Notes: generated from the letters alone by a model not told the origin. A DNA stretch of 60,234 nt from Candidatus Omnitrophota bacterium (GCA_016196565.1 JACPXK010000082.1:1-60234), one strand, 5' to 3'; positions 45,171-54,139 are shown, counted from the first letter of the stretch. Translations and numbers: made by a program.

Positions 45171-45623
45171 CTAGGCAGCCGCTGGGGCCTTCACATACTC
45201 CAATTTCGCTCCGCTCACCGGATCATAATCATAACGTTCCGGGAAAATCTGTCCGGTTTTCGGATTGTATTTGAGGTGAACCTCTCCGGCACCGGTTGTT
45301 TCGGAAGGTGTATAGAGTTGAGTCTCATAGCCCGCCTGTTTCATTTCCGCTCTCAACTTATCCACCTCGCGGCGTGTCATCGCTTTTTGCTGCCGCATCC
45401 CTTCGCCTACCAGAGCACCGATCAAAAGTCCAAAGGGCGTTCCGATGGCGACACCCGCGACTGCATGTCCGGTCGCACTTCCGATAATCGCTCCCAATCC
45501 CGCACCGGTTCCTGCACCAATCAATCCGCCGGTTTCACGTTCCGTCAAACCGCCGTCTCCTGAAGTCGCGCAACCACTTGTGACTAAGGCTCCGATCATG
45601 ATCAACACTAGAAACTTTTTCAT
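45171..45623 (-). CDS. Glycine-zipper lipoprotein
   Basis: The 150-residue protein has a lipoprotein signal with lipobox VTSGC (Cys18), then a glycine zipper (GGLIGAGTGAGLGAIIGSATGHAVAGVAIGTPFGLLIGALVG), then MTRREVDKLRAEMKQAG and a C-terminal part YNPKTGQIFPERYDYDP. Such proteins sit in the outer membrane; function unknown. A strong GGGAGG is placed before ATG. Confidence 0.88.
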   Translation of the reverse strand: MKKFLVLIMIGALVTSGCATSGDGGLTERETGGLIGAGTGAGLGAIIGSATGHAVAGVAIGTPFGLLIGALVGEGMRQQKAMTRREVDKLRAEMKQAGYETQLYTPSETTGAGEVHLKYNPKTGQIFPERYDYDPVSGAKLEYVKAPAAA

Positions 45624-45801
45624 GACGAATTACCTCCCTTTTATTCATTTATTCATTATTTTTTTCCATCAAAGAGTCTTGATCCTCTTTGAAGAAGTCA
45701 AAAGGTATGCCAATTTTATTGAGAGTGGCTAACTTCTTGAAACACAAGGGGATAAACCCTGTTGTCGTAGTGGAAAGGATTCGGGAGGCTTGTAAAAACT
45801 G

Positions 45802-46284
45802 TCAGAATTTTACGACATTACTTGTTTTTGCTTCCCGCCATTTTTGCGCAATAATAAGCACAGCTTGGGATAAGTAACGGTCGAGCAAATCCAGCTCCTC
45901 CGCACTCGGCCTATGCGGTTTCTTGAAATGGATAGAGAGTATTCCAAAAAACTTGCCGTTCCCATCGAATAGAGGCGTACACTTTACCGCCGCAAAACCG
46001 AAACGCTTCGAGGTAGATCCTAAGCCGTCAAACGATGGATCTTTGGAGGTATCTTCGACAATGATTCTTTCCCGGCGCTTTAAGGCAGCGACGCATGCTC
46101 CCCCATTCTCCATGCCAACGGATTGAAACAGGCTAAGGAACTCATCGTTAAAACCGATATGAGCCACTATGTTAAGTGTCTTTTTGTTTTCATCGTAGAC
46201 TTGAACATTGCCTTTGTCCGCATTCAATATGTCTATCGCGTTTGCCAAAAACAAATAAAGTTGCAGAGCAAGATTTTCACCCAT
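45802..46284 (-). CDS. Stand-alone GAF domain protein
   Basis: The 160-residue protein is a single GAF domain: NADKGNVQVYDENKKTLNIVAHIGFNDEFL, GGACVAALKRRERIIVEDTSKDPSF, FAAVKCTPLFDGNGKFFGILSIHFKKPHRPS. Ligand unknown. No output domain is attached; the 158-bp gap upstream is A/T-rich with no recognised element. Confidence 0.88.
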   Translation of the reverse strand: MGENLALQLYLFLANAIDILNADKGNVQVYDENKKTLNIVAHIGFNDEFLSLFQSVGMENGGACVAALKRRERIIVEDTSKDPSFDGLGSTSKRFGFAAVKCTPLFDGNGKFFGILSIHFKKPHRPSAEELDLLDRYLSQAVLIIAQKWREAKTSNVVKF

Positions 46285-46442
46285 TGTAATCTTTTCATAT
46301 CCTCTTAAAAAGATAATCCAAAAAAAGCCATCATGATATTTTTATACCGGATAATATTTCGGATTATATCAGCGTTTTAAAAAAACCATTCCCCCAAAAT
46401 AAGGTAAGGGAATTTCCCACAATATCAAATTTGCCAAAATTT

Positions 46443-46910
46443 TTATTTCTTCGCCATTTGAGCAAAAAAAGCCTCGGCGCCTTTTTTAATCTCGTCGTTG
46501 GTGAGATCCCGTGTGTGCGTGGCAATCATCCATGAGTAGCCGAAGGGGTCTTTAATATTTCCTGCCCGGTCTCCCCAAAACATTTCTGCCACCGGCATCA
46601 CCACTGTGCCTCCGGCAGCGACCGCCTGCTTGAAGGTTGCATCTGCATCCGGCACATAGACATAGAGACTGACCGGCGAACTGCCGAGAGTTTCGGCGCT
46701 TTGGCATTGCGGCATTTCATCGCCCATCATAATGATGGAATTACCGATTTGCATGGTAGCGTGCATCACTCCCTGCCCGGTAGGACTGGGAACAAAATCC
46801 AGCACTTTCGCGCCGAAAGCTTTTTTATAAAACTCGAGCGCCTTTTTCGAATCTTTCAATGTAAGACTCGGTGTGACGGCGTGATACCCTTCTGGAATTG
46901 ATTTGGTCAT
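46443..46910 (-). CDS. VOC/glyoxalase-fold protein (PhnB-like)
   Basis: The 155-residue protein has the DUF1428/PhnB-like pattern: VTPSLTLKDSKKALEFYKKAFGAKVLDF, MHATMQIGNSIIMMGDEMP, VSLYVYVPDADATFKQAVAAGGTVVMPVAEMFWGDRAGNIKDPFGYSWMIATH. The metal site seems partly preserved (H, E). Possible lyase, antibiotic-binding or isomerase; substrate unknown. A/T-rich 200-bp gap upstream with no gene. Confidence 0.88.
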   Translation of the reverse strand: MTKSIPEGYHAVTPSLTLKDSKKALEFYKKAFGAKVLDFVPSPTGQGVMHATMQIGNSIIMMGDEMPQCQSAETLGSSPVSLYVYVPDADATFKQAVAAGGTVVMPVAEMFWGDRAGNIKDPFGYSWMIATHTRDLTNDEIKKGAEAFFAQMAKK

Positions 46911-47120
46911 AACATGATCTCCTTTTTAGATTATTTCAGACTTTCAGCGAGTTTCTGGAAAAATTATAGGCTAATTCAGAAGTTTGAGGCAAACATAATC
47001 TTGGTGAAGCAACGCCAGCCTTGTCAGGGTTTTACCTATTCCTTATTTCGGTATTTTTCTTACATACTTTTCGGCGGGTGCCTGACAGCGCTTTTGAATT
47101 AGAAATCATAGAATTGAAAT

Positions 47121-47381
47121 ATGTTTGACATACGACAAATTCAATTGAGAGCCGCCCGCTCCCGGTATGTTCTTTCGGGATTTCGCTTTCGCAGTACGGA
47201 AGAAGCGCTTTCCTACGGCACGTATATCAAAAACGATAAAGAAAAAATTGATGAGCTTGTGAAGGAATGCGAACAAGTTGCGGATCAATGTAAAAACATC
47301 CCGCCTCAAGAAAAAATGATCGTCCTGACAAAGCTTCAGCTTTTGAGAGAAGCCATTCACGAAGCGCAAAAAGCGGCTTAA
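47121..47381 (+). CDS. Small helical protein of unknown function
   Basis: The 86-residue protein is mostly helical: MFDIRQIQLRAARSRYVLSGFRFRSTEEALSYG, then DELVKECEQVADQCKNIPPQEKMIVLTKLQLLREAIHEAQKAA. It has no signal or transmembrane helix. It converges on the ferritin-like gene. I do not recognise the family; codon use looks coding. Confidence 0.6.
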   Translation: MFDIRQIQLRAARSRYVLSGFRFRSTEEALSYGTYIKNDKEKIDELVKECEQVADQCKNIPPQEKMIVLTKLQLLREAIHEAQKAA

Positions 47382-47391
47382 TTCCAACTCT

Positions 47392-47847
47392 TCAAGACTT
47401 AAAAGGGGAAAGATCTCCGGGCTTTCTTAACATTTTATCGACTTCATCCAGATGCAGTTCTTCCAGATAAATCATTTCACGGGCGTATTCTTCAATTGCG
47501 ACATTTTTTCCTTCCACAATTTCCAAAAGCTCATAATAACTTTTAACCGACAGCTTTTCGTGTTCAAGGCTCTCTCTTAAAATGTCCCCGATATCGTGTT
47601 TTTCGGTTTCAAGAAGCTTCCCGATTTTAAGCGAGGGATGGCCGCCCAGCATGGTAAGAAATTCACCCGCTTTGTGAGCGTGCACAAGGCCGTCCGAGGC
47701 ATTGGTTTTGAGCCACGATACAATGGGAATGCGGTTATAACCATAGACCATGAGAGAGTAGTGCGTATAGCGAACCACCCCCGCTAATTCGAGTTCCATG
47801 ATTTTATTTAAAATTTCAATCGCCGATTTTTTTTCTTCATGATTCAT
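47392..47847 (-). CDS. Bacterioferritin-like (ferritin fold) protein
   Basis: From ATG 47847 (GGAGGAGA is placed upstream) the 151-residue protein has a four-helix ferritin pattern: ELELAGVVRYTHYSLMV, VHAHKAGEFLTMLGGHPSLKIG, HEKLSVKSYYELLEIV and YLEELHLDEVDKMLRK, supplying Glu/His ligands of a diiron site. The usual Glu before the His in helix 2 is changed (ASDGLVHAH), so the site is altered. May store iron or act as a diiron oxidase. A start at 47928 would overlap the methyltransferase gene. Confidence 0.88.
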   Translation of the reverse strand: MNHEEKKSAIEILNKIMELELAGVVRYTHYSLMVYGYNRIPIVSWLKTNASDGLVHAHKAGEFLTMLGGHPSLKIGKLLETEKHDIGDILRESLEHEKLSVKSYYELLEIVEGKNVAIEEYAREMIYLEELHLDEVDKMLRKPGDLSPFKS

Positions 47848-47878
47848 GACAATCTCCTCTCCGCTTTTCGAGTTCAAA

Positions 47879-48502
47879 TTAATTTTCTCTTCTAAAAAAA
47901 CAATAAGCAAACTCCTGAGTCGTTCCAAAAGGCGTTGGATGCGTTTCTTCCAAGGTTTTTATTAAGCGATAACCCTTTCCTAATTCTGCCTGTAATAATT
48001 CAGGGCTGTATCGCATCACATTTAAACCGCTGCAGCGCTCCGGTCCTTTTAAAGAAAAGGTGGCCAAAATGAGCCCCCCGCCGGGCTTCAAGGAATAAGC
48101 GAGATTTTTTTTATACTTTTGTCGAGAGGCGGCATCGGTGAGAAAGTGAAACACCGCGCGGTCGTGCCACAGATCAAAATGTTTTTCCGGCAGTTTAACA
48201 TTTGTAATATCGCCTTCGATCCAATGAACTTTATCGGCTTTATTTCCCAGCCGTTTCTTGGATGTTTCCAAAGCCGTACCGGATATGTCCAAAATCGAGA
48301 TATCGGAATAACCTTTCTCAAGCAAATCATCGACAAGAGTGGATGCGCCGCCGCCAACGTCAATCATTGATGCGGTCAAGCCTATTTCTGATTGGACAAT
48401 TAGGTCCAGGGATTTGCTCAAATGAGGCTGAAACCAGCTTACTTGATCCGCTTTTTTTGTTTGATAAACATTTTCCCAATGCTGTTTTTGGGTTTCTTTC
48501 AT
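47879..48502 (-). CDS. Class I SAM-dependent methyltransferase
   Basis: From ATG 48502 (GGGAG is 8 bp upstream, so it is preferred over ATG 48514) the 207-residue protein has motif I MIDVGGGASTLVDDLLEKGYSDISILDIS and DLWHDRAVFHFL, with GGGLILATFSLKGPERCSGLNVMRYS. Resembles thiopurine or small-molecule methyltransferases. It sits between the MddA-like gene and the ferritin-like gene on the same strand. Confidence 0.85.
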   Translation of the reverse strand: MKETQKQHWENVYQTKKADQVSWFQPHLSKSLDLIVQSEIGLTASMIDVGGGASTLVDDLLEKGYSDISILDISGTALETSKKRLGNKADKVHWIEGDITNVKLPEKHFDLWHDRAVFHFLTDAASRQKYKKNLAYSLKPGGGLILATFSLKGPERCSGLNVMRYSPELLQAELGKGYRLIKTLEETHPTPFGTTQEFAYCFFRREN

Positions 48503-48518
48503 GTCCGCTCCCATGCAA

Positions 48519-49253
48519 TTATTTCGAACCTTTCTTAAAAAATGGAATTAAAGCCGGGGTTTCTTTCCGGTAAGTCTCGTAATCGCTGGGGTGAAATTTC
48601 CTCAAATCGCGCTCTTCAAACCAGATTCCGATAAGGATGTAAGCGGTGGTCATGGCCGCAAAAAGGAGATGGCCGGCCGTCATTTGGGGAGCGGCCCAAA
48701 AACCGACGATGAAACCCAGCATGATCGGGTGCCGGACGATTTTATAAAGCCCCACTTTTTTAAAAGGCGACGGGGTGTAGGGTTTGCCTTGCCAATAAAG
48801 AAATGTCTGCCGGAGGCCAAAGAGATCAAAGTGATCGATCATGAATGTGGAAACGAGAACAATAGCCCATCCCAGCCAAAATAATCCTTGGAGAAAGATC
48901 GCGGCCGGACCTGCAGCGTGCCATACCACGGCGGTCAATGGTCTCCATTGCCAGTAAAGCAAAAAAAGAAGCAGGCTTGAAATCAAAACATAGGTGCTCC
49001 GTTCAATGGGCTTGGGAATTATTTTTGTCCACCACGTCTTGAATCCCGGGCGGGCCATCACACTGTGCTGAACGGCAAAAGCGCCGAGAAGAAGCAAATT
49101 GATCACGAGAGAAAGGACCAATGCATCTGGCATCCCGGAATCGATACTTTTGGGGACGAGAATATTTCCCGTAAAGCCAATGGCATAAAGAAACGAGGCG
49201 AAAAAAACCGCATAGGCGGCTATTCCATAAAAAAATGCTCCTAATTTTGACAT
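48519..49253 (-). CDS. mddA: MddA-like methanethiol S-methyltransferase
   Basis: The 244-residue membrane protein has about six helices and the MddA/NnrU pattern: LLLLGAFAVQHSVMARPGFKTWWTKIIPKPIERSTYVLISSLLLFLLYWQWRPL, then DHFDLFGLRQTFLYW and KIVRHPIMLGFIVGFWAAPQMT. MddA makes dimethylsulfide from methanethiol and SAM. The ICMT-type fold makes the methyl-transfer role likely; the specific substrate is by homology only. It lies 17 bp from the SAM methyltransferase gene. Confidence 0.88.
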   Translation of the reverse strand: MSKLGAFFYGIAAYAVFFASFLYAIGFTGNILVPKSIDSGMPDALVLSLVINLLLLGAFAVQHSVMARPGFKTWWTKIIPKPIERSTYVLISSLLLFLLYWQWRPLTAVVWHAAGPAAIFLQGLFWLGWAIVLVSTFMIDHFDLFGLRQTFLYWQGKPYTPSPFKKVGLYKIVRHPIMLGFIVGFWAAPQMTAGHLLFAAMTTAYILIGIWFEERDLRKFHPSDYETYRKETPALIPFFKKGSK

Positions 49254-49284
49254 CGAGACCTCCTCTTATAGAATAGGTTTCAGT

Positions 49285-49731
49285 TCAAACGCCGATATCC
49301 TCATTCCAAAGTTCCGGGCGCTCGCGGATGAAATCACGCATAAGCTGTTTGCATTCTTCGGACTCTAGATTGATCAGCTTCACGCCCCGGCTTTGGGAAT
49401 AGTTTTCGGGGCCTTTGAACGTCTTATTCTCTCCGATGACGACCGTGGGAATTTTGTAAAGAAGGATGGTGCCCGTGCACATATCGCAGGGCGAAAGCGT
49501 GGAATAAATCACACAGGTTTGATAATCGGCGGCTTTGAGCCGGCCGGCATTTTCCAGGCAATCCATTTCCGCGTGCAGTACTGCCGATTTTTTCTGTACG
49601 CGCCGGTTGTGCCCGCGGCCGATAATTTTGCCGTCTTTCACCAGGACGGAACCGATCGGAATGCCGCCTTCGGCGAGCCCCTTGCGCGCTTCTTCGATTG
49701 CGGCTTTCATAAACTTTTCATGTTCGCTCAT
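49285..49731 (-). CDS. Yeast-type cytosine deaminase
   Basis: The 148-residue protein has the zinc deaminase residues H53-A54-E55 (LHAEMDCLENAGRL) and P81-C82-x-x-C85 (LSPCDMCTGTILLY), and matches fungal Fcy1 closely, including GGIPIGSVL, GRGHNRRVQKKSAVLH and the ending ERPELWNEDIG. It should deaminate cytosine to uracil, unlike the larger bacterial CodA. Similarity to tRNA adenosine deaminase is weaker. Isolated 117 bp from the next gene. Confidence 0.9.
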   Translation of the reverse strand: MSEHEKFMKAAIEEARKGLAEGGIPIGSVLVKDGKIIGRGHNRRVQKKSAVLHAEMDCLENAGRLKAADYQTCVIYSTLSPCDMCTGTILLYKIPTVVIGENKTFKGPENYSQSRGVKLINLESEECKQLMRDFIRERPELWNEDIGV

Positions 49732-49848
49732 AAATAAGAATTATACACTTCCTTTATTTAAGTTGCTTTTTAAATTTTTATCCCCCATTATTTTAAAAAT
49801 CTTAGAAAATAATTCTTTCAATAACGGCGATCAACGGAGGAGCTTAGG

Positions 49849-50352
49849 ATGAAAAATCGCATGACTTGGTTGTTGGCATTAATCATGATCGTAACAAGCT
49901 TTTGTTTCATAAATCGCGCCCATGCGGCGAATGAAAATAACTCAGCCGTCAAGGAAGCCGCGGATCAATTTTACTTTGCCTTGAACGCCATGTTTACGGG
50001 AGATGCCGCGCCTATGGAGGAATTATGGCTGCATTCCGAGGATGCAACCTATATGGGACCTGACGGCGCCTTTGTGGTGGGATGGGAAAACGTGCGGGCA
50101 GTTTGGGAAAAACAAGCCGCCAAGAAAATGGGCGGTAAAGTGACGCCTGAGAGCATGCAGATTACTTCAGGCGATCATATGGGTGTCACTTACAACTACG
50201 AGATCGGGGAAAACTTCGACAAAGACGGGAATCCGGTAAAAGTTTCCATCCGGGCCACCAATGTGTTCCACAAAAATGAAGAAGGCCGGTGGAAAATGAT
50301 CGGGCATCATACCGATTTGCTGCCCTTTCTGGCGGAAGAGCCCGGGAATTAA
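49849..50352 (+). CDS. Secreted NTF2-like (SnoaL/DUF4440) protein
   Basis: The 167-residue protein has a signal peptide ending AHAANE and an NTF2 fold: AVKEAADQFYFALNAMFTGDAAPMEELWLHSEDATYMGPDGAFVVGWENVRAVWEKQAAK, ending NVFHKNEEGRWKMIGHHTDLLP. A small-ligand pocket is likely; function unknown. AGGAG precedes ATG. Overlaps the convergent methyltransferase-like gene by 4 bp. Confidence 0.88.
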   Translation: MKNRMTWLLALIMIVTSFCFINRAHAANENNSAVKEAADQFYFALNAMFTGDAAPMEELWLHSEDATYMGPDGAFVVGWENVRAVWEKQAAKKMGGKVTPESMQITSGDHMGVTYNYEIGENFDKDGNPVKVSIRATNVFHKNEEGRWKMIGHHTDLLPFLAEEPGN

Positions 50353-51245
50353 ATCAATCCTTTAAAAGGAATCCCGCGGTAAATCACCAGGTGATCCTGA
50401 TACTGGAAAAGAGGTTTCTTTTTCTCGAAAAAATTCGCGTAAACATATTCCGCGATTTCCCGCCTTTGATCAAGCGTGTAGCGGTGGACATGCGGATAGA
50501 GAAGAATCATCCAGATCACGGACATAAATTCCTGAAAGTTATTAACAAAAAATTTGACGCGGTTGGTTTTGGAAAGAATCTGCGTTTTTTTAAAAAAAGA
50601 GTTTTGTCTGAGCGCGCCCGCAAACTTGATCAAATCCTGATGATTCGTATGCCCGCAAAACTTTTTGGCGAAATGATTGTAAAGCCAGGTCGTGCTGAAG
50701 GGGTCATCGCTTTTCGACGCCATTAAAACACAATACACCGCCCCTGCCGGAACAAGAAGTTTCTCGTACAAATCCCGAATTAAATCCCCCCATTTATTTT
50801 CTTTGCAATAATACATGGAATGTTGAAGCGCGATCAATTCCATCCCTTTGCGGTGAAGTTTCTTTTTAAAGAAACGGTGAGCTTTCTCAGGATGGGAAAA
50901 AATCTTATTAAAATCGCCCTGAATGGGGAAAACATTTTTCGTGTCCTGCCGGCGCATTCTTTCACGGACAGCGGCGAGGGCTTCTTTTTCAATATCGAGA
51001 AGATAAAGCCCCCCTTGAAAAGCGGTTTGCAAAATCCGGAACTGCGGTTCATTGCTTGAGCCGATCGAAAGGGCGCGCATGAGATGGGATACAGGAAGGG
51101 CCTTGGCGAGCGTTCTTATGATTTTTGCGAGCGTTTCTCCGATGTCAACTTTATCGCGGCTGTAACGCGACCAAATTTTGTCTTGGCGCGACATTAAAGT
51201 CTCGGAAACTTTGACGCCGGAATTAATAATTTTCTGAATCGACAA
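50349..51245 (-). CDS. Methyltransferase-like protein of unknown substrate
   Basis: The 298-residue protein has a Rossmann-like region: HLMRALSIGSSNEPQFRILQTAFQGGLYLLDIEKEALAAVRERM, where SIGSSNEP serves as motif I and LLDIE as the end of strand 2, then IQGDFNKIF and GMELIALQHSMYYC. It resembles class I methyltransferases but with an atypical motif I. Two helical extensions follow. No clear family. Confidence 0.65.
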   Translation of the reverse strand: MSIQKIINSGVKVSETLMSRQDKIWSRYSRDKVDIGETLAKIIRTLAKALPVSHLMRALSIGSSNEPQFRILQTAFQGGLYLLDIEKEALAAVRERMRRQDTKNVFPIQGDFNKIFSHPEKAHRFFKKKLHRKGMELIALQHSMYYCKENKWGDLIRDLYEKLLVPAGAVYCVLMASKSDDPFSTTWLYNHFAKKFCGHTNHQDLIKFAGALRQNSFFKKTQILSKTNRVKFFVNNFQEFMSVIWMILLYPHVHRYTLDQRREIAEYVYANFFEKKKPLFQYQDHLVIYRGIPFKGLI

Positions 51246-51369
51246 CGCTCATTCTCCTCGCAAGGGTTTTCGTTAATTTCTTAAATGATAGCACAAATAG
51301 AAGCTATTAGTCCCCGTGTAATCCTTAAAAAAACTTAAGCAAGATGCATTTTAAGCCGTAGATTTCACA

Positions 51370-51894
51370 ATGAAAACTTTGACCTCAGCGCAGCAAACCA
51401 TGCTGGATCTTTTTCAGAAACATGTGAAAGCCGAACTTGCCGGTGATCTTGAAACCACCATGAATACGATGACAGAAAACCCGCATTTGACGAATGTGGC
51501 ACTGATCACGGGAGGCGTGGGCCGGAAGGGCGTGAGAGATTTTTATGCCAATCACTTAGTGGGAAAGTTTTTTCCGCCTGATGTTGAAATGATCCCCGTG
51601 TCGCAAACCATCGGAAGCGATCAAATTGTTGACGAGCTGGTGATACGCTTTACCCACACCCAGGTCATTGAATGGATGCTTCCCGGCATCAAGCCGACCG
51701 GCAAAAAAGTGGCAGCGGCTTTTGCCGTCATCGTCAAAGTTGAGAACGGGAAAATCGCCCATGAACATATTTATTGGGACCAGGCCAGCGTGCTCGTCCA
51801 GCTTGATTTGATTGATCCGAAAGGCCTGCCCATCGCCGGGGCGGACGGCGCCCGCAAAATTCTCAACCCCGCTCTTCCCTGCCGCGTGATCTGA
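51370..51894 (+). CDS. Cytoplasmic NTF2-like (SnoaL) protein
   Basis: The 174-residue protein has no signal peptide and an NTF2-like fold: HVKAELAGDLETTMNTMTENPHLTNVALITGGVGRKGVRDFYANHLVGKFFPPDVEMIPVSQTIGSDQIVDELVIRFTHTQVIEWMLPGIKPTGKKV, IAHEHIYWDQASVLVQLDLID. Resembles ester cyclase or SnoaL relatives. Different subfamily from the secreted one at 49.8 kb. Confidence 0.85.
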   Translation: MKTLTSAQQTMLDLFQKHVKAELAGDLETTMNTMTENPHLTNVALITGGVGRKGVRDFYANHLVGKFFPPDVEMIPVSQTIGSDQIVDELVIRFTHTQVIEWMLPGIKPTGKKVAAAFAVIVKVENGKIAHEHIYWDQASVLVQLDLIDPKGLPIAGADGARKILNPALPCRVI

Positions 51895-51906
51895 TGAGTT
51901 TCGTCG

Positions 51907-52356
51907 TTAGCCGGCGATTTCCGGCTCAACGAGTCTCGCTAGTTGAAGAAGTGATTCTTGCCAGCCCAAATAACACATTTCCACGGGAATGGCCTCGGGT
52001 ATTCCCTCTTGAATAATGTTTAACTCGGTTCCGCAGGAAACTTTTTTAAGGTCGACGGTGACTTGCATTTCTCCGGGCAAATTGGGATCGTCAAATTGAT
52101 CCGTGTAGCGAAGCCGCTCGTTCGGAACGAGTTCAAGATATTTTCCTCCAAATGAATGGCCAGCACCGGTCCCAAAATTGGCGAATGACATTTTGAAAGT
52201 TCCTCCGGCCTTGGCATCCAAATGATGAACCTTGCACGTAAAACCGTAGGGAGCAATCCATTTAACCAAGGCATCCGCCTCGAGAAAGGCTCGATAGAGT
52301 TTCTCCGGAGTCGTGCGAATTACCCGGTGAAGTTTGACGGTATTTGTTTTAGCCAT
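51907..52356 (-). CDS. AHSA1/SRPBCC-type ligand-binding protein
   Basis: From ATG 52356 (AAGGAGA is placed upstream) the 149-residue protein has the AHSA1/SRPBCC pattern: VIRTTPEKLYRAFLEADALVKWIAPYGFTCKVHHLDAKAGGTFKMSFANFGTG, ending YLGWQESLLQLARLVEPE. A hydrophobic pocket fold; function unknown. A second SRPBCC gene lies 1.3 kb upstream with the Fic gene between them. Confidence 0.9.
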   Translation of the reverse strand: MAKTNTVKLHRVIRTTPEKLYRAFLEADALVKWIAPYGFTCKVHHLDAKAGGTFKMSFANFGTGAGHSFGGKYLELVPNERLRYTDQFDDPNLPGEMQVTVDLKKVSCGTELNIIQEGIPEAIPVEMCYLGWQESLLQLARLVEPEIAG

Positions 52357-52445
52357 AAATAAAATCTCCTTAGCTCTCTGTCCTGGGAGAATTTCACAAC
52401 TGGTTATTATTTGAAGAAACAAAAGTTATTGAGTCTGCGTCACTA

Positions 52446-53573
52446 CTATTTTGAAAAATTTTTTAAGTAGCGCCGGTATTCGAAAACGCGGTCGTATTTA
52501 ATTTCGGGGTCTCGCTGAGACAATATTTTCAATTCGATTAATTTTTGAACAAGCGCATTGGCGGCAGGACGACTCAATCCTGTCCATTCTTCAATTTTTT
52601 TGACATTGATAATCGGTAATTCATAAAGCCGTTTTAAAGTGTTTAACGCTACCTTTGTTGTCCGGCCCAGGGAATGAATCTTCTCTACGTCCTCTTCTCT
52701 CAACGCATTTATTTTTTTCGAAGTATCAATGGCTGCTTCAGCAACTTGAGCTACCCCTTCCAGAAAAAAATTGATCCAGGGAATAACCTCGCCTTTATCA
52801 TGATAAGCATGCATCAAATCAAAATAAGCATCTCGGTACCTTTTAAAATATTCGGAAAGGTAAAGAACAGGCCGGTCTAAAATATTGGACTGGCAAAGAT
52901 AGAATGTAATAAGAAGTCTGCCCGTCCGCCCATTTCCGTCAAGAAAAGGATGTATGGTTTCAAATTGGGCATGCATAAGAGCTGTTTTGATAAGAGGCGG
53001 CAGCGTATCCTGCAAATAAAGAAATTTTTCAAAGTCACTCATTGCCCGGCTTAATTCATGGACCGGAGGCGGAACAAAACGGGCCGTATTAGGTGAGCCT
53101 CCGCCAATCCAGTTTTGACTTCTTCGAAATTCTCCCGGCGTTTTTCCAGGAGCATCTCCTGTTCCTTCGATAAGAGTCTTATGGACTTCTTTAATGAGTC
53201 TTAATGATAAGGGTAATTTTTCCAGCCTTTTTAAACCAAAATTCATTGCTTCAATGTAATGCAAAATCCTGTCGACATCGTCTGGCATCGCTTTTTTGAT
53301 CTCCGCTTCAGCGCTTATGGCGTCAATAAGCGTGGCTTTTGTTCCTTCAATTTCGCTGGATAACGCCGCTTCTTTACGAACATACATGAAAATAAAAAAA
53401 TCAAGATCAGGCAATAATTGGGTAATGCCATCTAATTTGCCAAGCAAAAAAGCCGCTTTAGCGTGAAGAACCTCTGTTTTCTGAGGCAGAGGAAACGACT
53501 CTACAGGAGGGAATTTATCGGGAACAAAAGCTTTATAGCCCGTGGGCTGTGAAATATAGCGTCCTATTTGCAT
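52446..53573 (-). CDS. Fic family protein with winged-helix tail
   Basis: From ATG 53573 (AAAGG is placed 9 bp upstream) the 376-residue protein has a Fic_N segment, inhibitory helix S72-S73-E74-I75-E76-G77, and the Fic core with HPFLDGNGRTGR at H208. It should transfer AMP to a target, and is self-inhibited by the Glu of the inhibitory helix. A C-terminal winged helix (LPIINVKKIEEWTGLSRPAANALVQKLIELKILSQ) suggests DNA binding and autoregulation. A longer start at 53717 would cross the promoter and the SRPBCC gene. No separate antitoxin is needed by its class II-like layout. Confidence 0.92.
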   Translation of the reverse strand: MQIGRYISQPTGYKAFVPDKFPPVESFPLPQKTEVLHAKAAFLLGKLDGITQLLPDLDFFIFMYVRKEAALSSEIEGTKATLIDAISAEAEIKKAMPDDVDRILHYIEAMNFGLKRLEKLPLSLRLIKEVHKTLIEGTGDAPGKTPGEFRRSQNWIGGGSPNTARFVPPPVHELSRAMSDFEKFLYLQDTLPPLIKTALMHAQFETIHPFLDGNGRTGRLLITFYLCQSNILDRPVLYLSEYFKRYRDAYFDLMHAYHDKGEVIPWINFFLEGVAQVAEAAIDTSKKINALREEDVEKIHSLGRTTKVALNTLKRLYELPIINVKKIEEWTGLSRPAANALVQKLIELKILSQRDPEIKYDRVFEYRRYLKNFSK

Positions 53574-53586
53574 TAACATCATCCTT

Positions 53587-53627
53587 TGAGTTGTTAAGAT
53601 TAAACCATTAAACTTAACAACTGTCAA
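53587..53627 (-). promoter_or_regulatory. Promoter and inverted repeat controlling the Fic gene
   Basis: Leftward: TTGACA (53627-53622) and TTTAAT (53604-53599) with a 17-bp spacer. AGTTGTTAAG (53589-53598) and CTTAACAACT (53613-53622) are perfect inverted arms 14 bp apart that bracket the -10 region. This is a likely autoregulatory operator for the winged-helix part of the Fic protein. Confidence 0.75.
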
Positions 53628-53634
53628 CTCAATG

Positions 53635-54066
53635 TTAAGCTTCGCCCGGCCTATGTAAAACTTCAGCCGACAGGCGGTCCAGGTTTTGCTCATTGGCGGG
53701 GATAAGAATGTGTTCAATGCGGCGCATGTTTGGATTCTCGAATACTTGCGACCAAGAGACGACAGTTCCAGCCGCCGACGGAGTCAAGATAATGGTTAAG
53801 CGATACTTTGGCTCCGAGGCATGTTGAATCACGATTTTTTCCGGTGATTCTATTTCCGCAAACACACTTTCGTTTGCATACTTGCGGCCATCGGGTCCGT
53901 GCATGATATAAGACCAGTGCCCGCCCTTCTTGAACTCACAGACATTGAAAGTATTGGTGAAACCGGCGGGCCCCCACCACCGCGACAAGCGTTCCGGATG
54001 ACTGAACGTGGCAAAGACTTGTTCTACGCTTGCCGAAATTTCACGAGATGTATTAAATGTAGTCAT
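53635..54066 (-). CDS. AHSA1/SRPBCC-type protein
   Basis: The 143-residue protein matches SRPBCC: REISASVEQVFATFSHPERLSRWWGPAGFTNTFNVCEFKKGGHWSYIMHGPDGRKYANESVFAEIESPEKIVIQHASEPKY, ending PANEQNLDRLSAEVLHR. Distinct from the one at 51.9 kb. It is read towards the Fic gene, whose promoter begins just past its stop. Confidence 0.9.
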   Translation of the reverse strand: MTTFNTSREISASVEQVFATFSHPERLSRWWGPAGFTNTFNVCEFKKGGHWSYIMHGPDGRKYANESVFAEIESPEKIVIQHASEPKYRLTIILTPSAAGTVVSWSQVFENPNMRRIEHILIPANEQNLDRLSAEVLHRPGEA

Positions 54067-54139
54067 TAGTATCTGTCCCCGGGAGAATCGGGACCACTTA
54101 CACAGGGACTACCTACAAGGATGGCGTCTGATCTACAGA

